Source: an uncultured Collinsella sp. | GTDB taxonomy: Bacteria; Actinomycetota; Coriobacteriia; Coriobacteriales; Coriobacteriaceae | Length of the DNA stretch: 64,000 bases | Direction: 5' to 3' | Assembly: GCA_937925715.1 (NCBI GenBank) | Contig: CALAMG010000025.1 | Span: 3,653-67,652, forward strand | Part shown: positions 59,345 to 64,000 of the stretch, piece by piece | Layout: each line of letters opens with the position of its first letter | How positions within the stretch are numbered: the stretch's first letter is position 1 | Translations under genes and position numbers: made by a program | Notes under the pieces: generated by a model | Databases searched by the model: none | Told to the model about the DNA's origin: nothing | Seen by the model: only the letters and a program-made list of their open reading frames with translations

Positions 59345-61091
59345 TTCCAAACGCTTCTTACCGAGACTTCGTCGTTATATGGACGAGGGTGATAGGCGCC
59401 AGCACCGTTTGGGAACTTTGCTCTACGCCCTTTCCGGCGTGATGTGCGGCATCGGTCTCGCCATCATGATGCCGGCGACCATGGCTCTCCAGTCCGGCGA
59501 CCCCCAATGGGGCTTGACGTTTTGGGGCTGGGCAGTCGCGCTTGCGGCGGTGACAGTCGTCGGCTCAACAGCCTCGTTCTTCGGTACCAAGCTCAGCTAT
59601 GCAGCGGGGTTAGGCTTCATGCGCAATATGCAGGTGGTCATCGGGAACAAGGTGTCGCGTTTGCCACTTGGCTGGTTTAAGGCGGATAGTGCCGGAAGGC
59701 TTTCGCGCATGGTTACGCAGGAAATGATCTCGACCGGACAGGCCGCTGCTCTTTATGTTGGCCAGCTTATAAAAAACGCTGCCGCCGCAATCGTGTTCTG
59801 TGCTGCCGTGTGGCTTTGGAGCTGGCAAATTGGAATCATGCTGACGCTTTCCATCCCAATCCTTTTCCTTCTTCTGCGCGTTTCACAGGCATGCGTCGGA
59901 AAAGGAAACGGGTTAGAGGATTCCGCCGAGCGGGACATCGCCGCGAGGATAGTCGAGTTCGCACGATGCCAGGGAGCCCTGCGCGCCTGCCGTGCGGGTG
60001 CCGACTATGCGGAGCTTGAGGATAGTTTCGTAGAAGGCAGAAAGCGGTCGGTCCGCGGCCTGTGGTGGAGCGCCCTCGGCGAAATCCTTTCCGGGGCGAG
60101 CGTGCAGATGCTCGTTGTGAGCATGATCATCGCGGTGAGCTACTTGGGTGCAAGCGGAAGCATCGGGGCGCTTGAAACAGTGGTCATGATCGGCGTCGCA
60201 CTAAGGTTCACCACGCTCCTCAACGAGATCGCCTCAGCCCTATTCGGGATGGAGGACCGTCGGGCAATGCTCGACGGCATGGACGAGGTCGTCGAAGCGG
60301 CCGAGCTGCCGGTTGTGGACGCGTCGAAAGCTTGTCCGACCGACGCAAGCGTCCGGATGGGAGAGGTTCGCTTTTCCTACGTGAAGGAGAAGCCAATCCT
60401 TCGTGGAGTCGATCTCGACGTTCCGGAAGGCAGCATGGTCGCCATCGTGGGCCCGTCTGGCTGCGGCAAGACGACCATGCTCAAGCTAATCGCGCGTTTT
60501 TACGACGTCGACGACGGAGCGGTCAGGATCGGCGGCGTAGACGTCCGCGATATGACGACAGAGGATCTTTTCGCTCGGGTGTCTTTCGTTTTCCAGGACG
60601 TCTATCTCTTTAACGACACGCTGCGAAACAACGTCCTTATGGCGAACCCGGATGCTTCGGAGGAGCAGCTTCGCGCGGTCGCTGACCTTGCCGGGGTGAC
60701 GGAGGTCGTCGAGCGCCTTCCTGAGGGCTGGGAGACGCTGTGCGGCGAAGGGGGTCGCTCGCTTTCCGGCGGCGAGCGGCAGCGCGTTTCCATAGCCCGC
60801 GCGCTTCTCAAGCAAGCCCCCATCGTGCTCCTGGACGAGGCGACGTCGGCTCTCGATGCGGAAAACGAGAAGAACGTCGTTCGCTCAATAGAGACGCTCA
60901 AACGGCGCTCCACGCTCATCGTGGTCGCGCACAAGCTCGAAACCGTGCGCATGGCGGACAAGATCGTGGTCATGGATAGCTCGGGCAAGGTTGCGGAGAC
61001 AGGGACGCACAACGAGCTGATCGCCCTCGAAGGAGAATACAAAGACTTCTGGGACAAGCGCAACGCGAGCTCCCAGTGGCAATTGGTCTAG
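59337..61091 (+). CDS. ABC exporter-fold half transporter 2 (module C)
   Basis: 584 residues from the ATG at 59337 in an 8-base overlap with the previous gene. Six helices, then Walker A G-P-S-G-C-G-K-T-T near 372, signature L-S-G-G-E-R-Q-R, and canonical D-loop S-A-L-D-A-E-N-E with H-loop A-H-K-L. It forms the partner of half transporter 1. In module C the transporter genes precede the ECF genes, the reverse of modules A and B. Confidence 0.92.
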   Translation: MSNSKRFLPRLRRYMDEGDRRQHRLGTLLYALSGVMCGIGLAIMMPATMALQSGDPQWGLTFWGWAVALAAVTVVGSTASFFGTKLSYAAGLGFMRNMQVVIGNKVSRLPLGWFKADSAGRLSRMVTQEMISTGQAAALYVGQLIKNAAAAIVFCAAVWLWSWQIGIMLTLSIPILFLLLRVSQACVGKGNGLEDSAERDIAARIVEFARCQGALRACRAGADYAELEDSFVEGRKRSVRGLWWSALGEILSGASVQMLVVSMIIAVSYLGASGSIGALETVVMIGVALRFTTLLNEIASALFGMEDRRAMLDGMDEVVEAAELPVVDASKACPTDASVRMGEVRFSYVKEKPILRGVDLDVPEGSMVAIVGPSGCGKTTMLKLIARFYDVDDGAVRIGGVDVRDMTTEDLFARVSFVFQDVYLFNDTLRNNVLMANPDASEEQLRAVADLAGVTEVVERLPEGWETLCGEGGRSLSGGERQRVSIARALLKQAPIVLLDEATSALDAENEKNVVRSIETLKRRSTLIVVAHKLETVRMADKIVVMDSSGKVAETGTHNELIALEGEYKDFWDKRNASSQWQLV

Positions 61092-61115
61092 CAAACAGAG
61101 CAAAAGGAGGCTCAC

Positions 61116-61697
61116 ATGAAACTGAAGGACATCGCGACAATAGCGGTACTGGGAGTGATCGGATTCGCCCTCGGGATGGGCGTCGGCATGATAACAGGCA
61201 TGTTCGGCGCGCTTTCCATGTACGTCTCGGCGGGATTCGCGGCCTTCTTCGTCGGTCCCGTTTACACCATCATGGCGCGCAAGGTGCAAAAACGGGGGAC
61301 GGCCTTCTGCTTCTGGTTGATCTACGGCGTGCTCTACGCGATCATGGGCTTCGCCGTCGCGACGCCCCTGTGCCTGATCGCGGGCATCGTCGCAGAGATC
61401 ATCGCCGGCGACTACGGAAACAAGAAGAGGGTGTGGCTGTCGTTTTCGGCATCGATGTTCATCTACTCGATGCACATGATAGTGTTCGTGCTCGTTCTGG
61501 GATCCGATGGGCTGGCGACTTTCGTCGAGAGCATCTCGCTTGAACAGGCGCAGCAGATGGTGGCGATGTACACGGTCGATATGATGGTCATCTGCGTGCT
61601 GATCAATATTGTGACCGAGCTTCTGGCCGGGCGTTTCGGAATGTTCATCAACGACAAGTTCTTCGAAAAGGGCGCGAAGGAAAGCAGGCTGGGTTGA
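61116..61697 (+). CDS. ECF S component, MptD/Trep_Strep-like (module C)
   Basis: 193 residues after AAAAGGAGG. Five to six helices; Y-G-V-L-Y-A-I-M-G-F, then L-I-A-G-I-V-A-E-I-I-A-G-D-Y-G, a late I-N-I-V-T-E-L-L-A-G-R-F-G. It belongs to the same class as the S components in A and B. Overlaps EcfT by 4 bases. Confidence 0.8.
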   Translation: MKLKDIATIAVLGVIGFALGMGVGMITGMFGALSMYVSAGFAAFFVGPVYTIMARKVQKRGTAFCFWLIYGVLYAIMGFAVATPLCLIAGIVAEIIAGDYGNKKRVWLSFSASMFIYSMHMIVFVLVLGSDGLATFVESISLEQAQQMVAMYTVDMMVICVLINIVTELLAGRFGMFINDKFFEKGAKESRLG

Positions 61698-62392
61698 TGG
61701 GGCGAACGGGTCTGCTCGACAGCGGGCGCGAGGGGCATCTGCACCCGCTGACGCTCTTCGCGCTGACGCTTCTGGCGCTCATCCAAGCGTTTCTCGCCAA
61801 TCAGCTGGTATATGCCCTCGTTCTGGCGCTGTCGTTTCTCGTCCTTTTGGACGTCTCGCCGGCGTCCTTCTTGAGGCAGCTCGCGCTCTTTGCGGTGGCA
61901 TGCGGGGTCGTGCAGCTGATCCTGCATGTCGACATCGGCTATGTCACGAGCATCTTCCTGGGCGTGGCGGTTTTGGTGGTGAGGGTCTTCCCCGTCGTCA
62001 ACATCGGTTGCACCCTCATGATGACGAGCTCCTCGAAGCTTCTGGCGAGCATGCGCAAGCTGCACGTTCCGAACAGAGCCGCAGTCGGCGCAGTCATAGG
62101 GTTGCGCTTCCTCGACGAGATGGGCGATCGCGTGAAGGAGATAAAGCGCGGGATGCGGGTTCGCGGGCTGCGCCCGAGCCCGCTTCGTCCCGTGCACGCC
62201 TTCGAGCTCTACTTCGTTCCCCTTGTGTACAAGTGCCTGCACGTGAGCGAGACGCTCGTCTCCTCCGTGATTTCGAAAGGAATCGAAGCGGATTGTGAAA
62301 AGACGAGCTACCGAAGTCTCTCCTTCGGTCTGCTTGACGGAGCCGCCTTGGGCGTCGGAGTCGTTCTTTTGGGGGTCGCGGTATGGATGTGA
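61694..62392 (+). CDS. EcfT membrane subunit, intact (module C)
   Basis: 232 residues. H-P-L-T-L-F-A-L-T-L-L-A-L at the start; four to five helices; coupling motif I-K-R-G-M-R-V-R-G-L-R-P near 152; Y-F-V-P-L-V after it. This is the only one of the three EcfT genes in the window without a lesion. Overlaps both neighbours. Confidence 0.9.
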   Translation: MMGRTGLLDSGREGHLHPLTLFALTLLALIQAFLANQLVYALVLALSFLVLLDVSPASFLRQLALFAVACGVVQLILHVDIGYVTSIFLGVAVLVVRVFPVVNIGCTLMMTSSSKLLASMRKLHVPNRAAVGAVIGLRFLDEMGDRVKEIKRGMRVRGLRPSPLRPVHAFELYFVPLVYKCLHVSETLVSSVISKGIEADCEKTSYRSLSFGLLDGAALGVGVVLLGVAVWM

Positions 62393-63831
62393 TTGACGTC
62401 GACATTCGGTCTTTCTCATACAAGGGAGAAGATCTCGCGGCATTGAAGAACGTGCGGTTTTCGGTGGAGCGCGGCGAGCTCGTCGTACTCACCGGCAACT
62501 CCGGGTGCGGGAAGACCACTCTCATGCGTGCCATGAACGGCTTGATTCCTGATCAGTGCGAAGGCGAGCTCGATGGGAGAATCGAGCTTCTCGGGAAAAG
62601 CCTGGGAGAGTTCTCCTCCGGCGAGCTCGCCCGCACGATCGGCAACGTGTTCCAGAATCCGACCTATCAGTTCTTCACCCGCAAGGCGGCCGACGAGGTG
62701 GCCCTCGTCGGCGAGAATCTGGGCATGCCTCGCGAGGAGCTGGTCGAAAGGGTCGAGTCGGCTTTCGAGAGCATGAAAATCGCGCATCTGGCGGGCAAGG
62801 ACCTCATAGGCCTCTCGGGAGGAGAGAAGCAGCGCGTCGCCATAGCCTCGACGCTCGTCTACGACACCCAGGTGATTTTCTTCGACGAGCCGTCCGCCAG
62901 CCTCGACCACGAAGGGATAGAGGACTTTCGCCGAATTCTCGCCGATTTGAAGGCCCTCGGCAAGACCGTCGTCATCGCCGAGCACAGGCTTTACTTTCTG
63001 GCGGATCTCTACGACAGGCTCCACGTCATGGCGGGCGGCCAAATCGTCGATTCGTTCGCAGCGGGTCGGCTTCGCGCGGAGGATTGCGCGCGCTATGGAC
63101 TTCGCGCGCTCGATCTACACGGCCTGAACCCGGAAAACCACCGTCAGCTCGGGGCGGAGGTCGCTTCAATGAAAGGCGTTTCGGTCTCCGCAGGCGGGCG
63201 AGCCCTGATCGGGCCCTTGACGCTCTCTTTGCGAGAGGGCGAGGTTATGGGCGTCCTTGGGGCAAACGGAGTCGGAAAGAGCACGCTCGCCCGGGCGATG
63301 TGCGGCCTTGCGGGCGGTCGACAGGCCTTCTCGTGGGGAGTTCGGCCTCGGCAGAGGCTTCGCCGATCGTACTACATGATGCAAGACGTCGATTACCAAT
63401 TGTTCTTCGACACGGTGGAAAACGAAATCCTGACCGACCAGAAAAGCATCGACGACAACCGTCTCAACGAGGTGGCGCGTATCGTCAAGGCCATCGACCT
63501 ATGGGACAAGAGGACCGAGCATCCGCAAAACCTATCAGGAGGCCAGAAGCAGCGTTTGGCGCTGGCTTGCGCCTTTCTGAGCAGCAAGGAGATTGTCGTT
63601 CTGGATGAGCCGACATCGGGACTCGACTTCATGCACATGGCGAGGATTGCCGGGCTCATCGAGGAGCTTGCCAAAGGCCGTCCCGTGGCCGTCATCACCC
63701 ATGACCTTGAGTTCCTGTTCAAGGTCTGCACTTCGGCTCTGATGGTGGGGCGAGACGGCTGCGAGAAGGTCGACCTGCGGGCGCCCGGATCCAGCAAAAG
63801 CGTCCTTAGGTTCATGGGGTGCGTTCGCTAG
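62383..63831 (+). CDS. Double ECF ATPase EcfA-like (module C)
   Basis: 482 residues. First ATPase: G-N-S-G-C-G-K-T-T near 41, L-S-G-G-E-K-Q-R, F-F-D-E-P-S-A-S. Second: G-A-N-G-V-G-K-S-T near 299, L-S-G-G-Q-K-Q-R, V-L-D-E-P-T-S-G. It overlaps EcfT by 10 bases and ends the operon; a broken DtxR-like piece follows. Confidence 0.92.
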   Translation: MDVIDVDIRSFSYKGEDLAALKNVRFSVERGELVVLTGNSGCGKTTLMRAMNGLIPDQCEGELDGRIELLGKSLGEFSSGELARTIGNVFQNPTYQFFTRKAADEVALVGENLGMPREELVERVESAFESMKIAHLAGKDLIGLSGGEKQRVAIASTLVYDTQVIFFDEPSASLDHEGIEDFRRILADLKALGKTVVIAEHRLYFLADLYDRLHVMAGGQIVDSFAAGRLRAEDCARYGLRALDLHGLNPENHRQLGAEVASMKGVSVSAGGRALIGPLTLSLREGEVMGVLGANGVGKSTLARAMCGLAGGRQAFSWGVRPRQRLRRSYYMMQDVDYQLFFDTVENEILTDQKSIDDNRLNEVARIVKAIDLWDKRTEHPQNLSGGQKQRLALACAFLSSKEIVVLDEPTSGLDFMHMARIAGLIEELAKGRPVAVITHDLEFLFKVCTSALMVGRDGCEKVDLRAPGSSKSVLRFMGCVR

Positions 63832-63881
63832 TTGTCTTCACTCGACGTAGCGGAAGCCGATTCCACGTCCCTTCCCGGATG

Positions 63882-63973
63882 GCAGAAGAGGCGTGCCGCA
63901 TGGAGCAGTGCATCTACGGATTCTTTCGAGAACCCCTCCTCCTGCCTGGAGCGGATCGAGGATTCTCTTCGAT
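63882..63973 (+). pseudogene. Remnant of a DtxR-like regulator (module C)
   Basis: The bases encode A-E-E-A-C-R-M-E-Q-C-I and then drift, while the DNA aligns with 47106-47215 (the end of the module A regulator and its flank). The metal-ligand His is Gln here. No winged helix or start is left. It shows that module C once ended with the same regulator as A and B. Confidence 0.75.
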
Positions 63974-64000
63974 GAGGGATCGGCATCGCCAATCGGCCGG

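Noticed and set aside
1..64000. CRISPR array, tRNA and rRNA genes
   Set aside because: No regularly spaced short repeats, no tRNA arm pattern and no rRNA-like sequence were seen on either strand.

Overview
The window looks like a chromosomal segment of a high-GC anaerobic actinobacterium of the Coriobacteriia (probably Eggerthellaceae). This is an inference from the mix of genes (paired DegV proteins, ferredoxin-tailed aldo/keto reductase, HsmA, MptD/Trep_Strep-type ECF modules, VaFE surface protein remnant); no rRNA or tRNA gene is present to confirm it.

Layout. (1) 0-11.7 kb is ordinary chromosome: two DegV fatty-acid-binding proteins, a VanZ-RDD membrane gene broken by one in-frame TAA, an Fe-S aldo/keto reductase, a PIN-domain toxin-antitoxin pair, a DUF488 protein, BrnQ, a membrane protein, a divergent hsmA/tetR pair with three operator palindromes, an SRAP DNA-protein-crosslink protein and a papain-like protein. 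(2) 11.8-23.7 kb is AT-richer and is a defence island: a TIR protein, a nuclease plus zinc-hook ATPase operon, a BglII-type restriction enzyme divergent from an MT-A70 methyltransferase, a HigBA-type toxin-antitoxin, and a PHP-domain ATPase with a small partner. It ends in a wrecked tyrosine integrase and a 15-bp sequence equal to the complement of the last codons of guaA (Ile-Glu-Trp-Glu-stop), a known kind of attachment site. (3) That site and roughly 180 bp after it recur at 47.7 kb, so 23.7-47.7 kb is bracketed by long direct repeats. Inside are a hydrolase/membrane-protein pair, a truncated VaFE surface-protein gene, a class B sortase, a block of unrecognised genes (27.5-34.0 kb), a broken ABC-exporter fragment, feoAB with an AraC and a DtxR-like regulator, and transport module A. 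(4) 48.1-64 kb holds modules B and C.

The striking feature is the set of three paralogous transport modules. Each has an MptD/Trep_Strep-like ECF S component, an EcfT membrane subunit, one double ECF ATPase, a heterodimeric type IV ABC transporter (two genes in A and C, one fused 1234-residue gene in B), its own AraC or TetR regulator, and a DtxR-like gene at the 3' end (a remnant in C). DtxR-type metal ligands in the small regulators and the adjoining feoAB point to uptake of iron or a metal chelate; the eqb and YbtPQ systems are the nearest known precedent. EcfT is broken in A (in-frame TAG) and B (extra G in a G6 run) but intact in C. A 16-bp GTTA...TAAC element lies in each AraC-divergent intergenic region and before the hydrolase operon.
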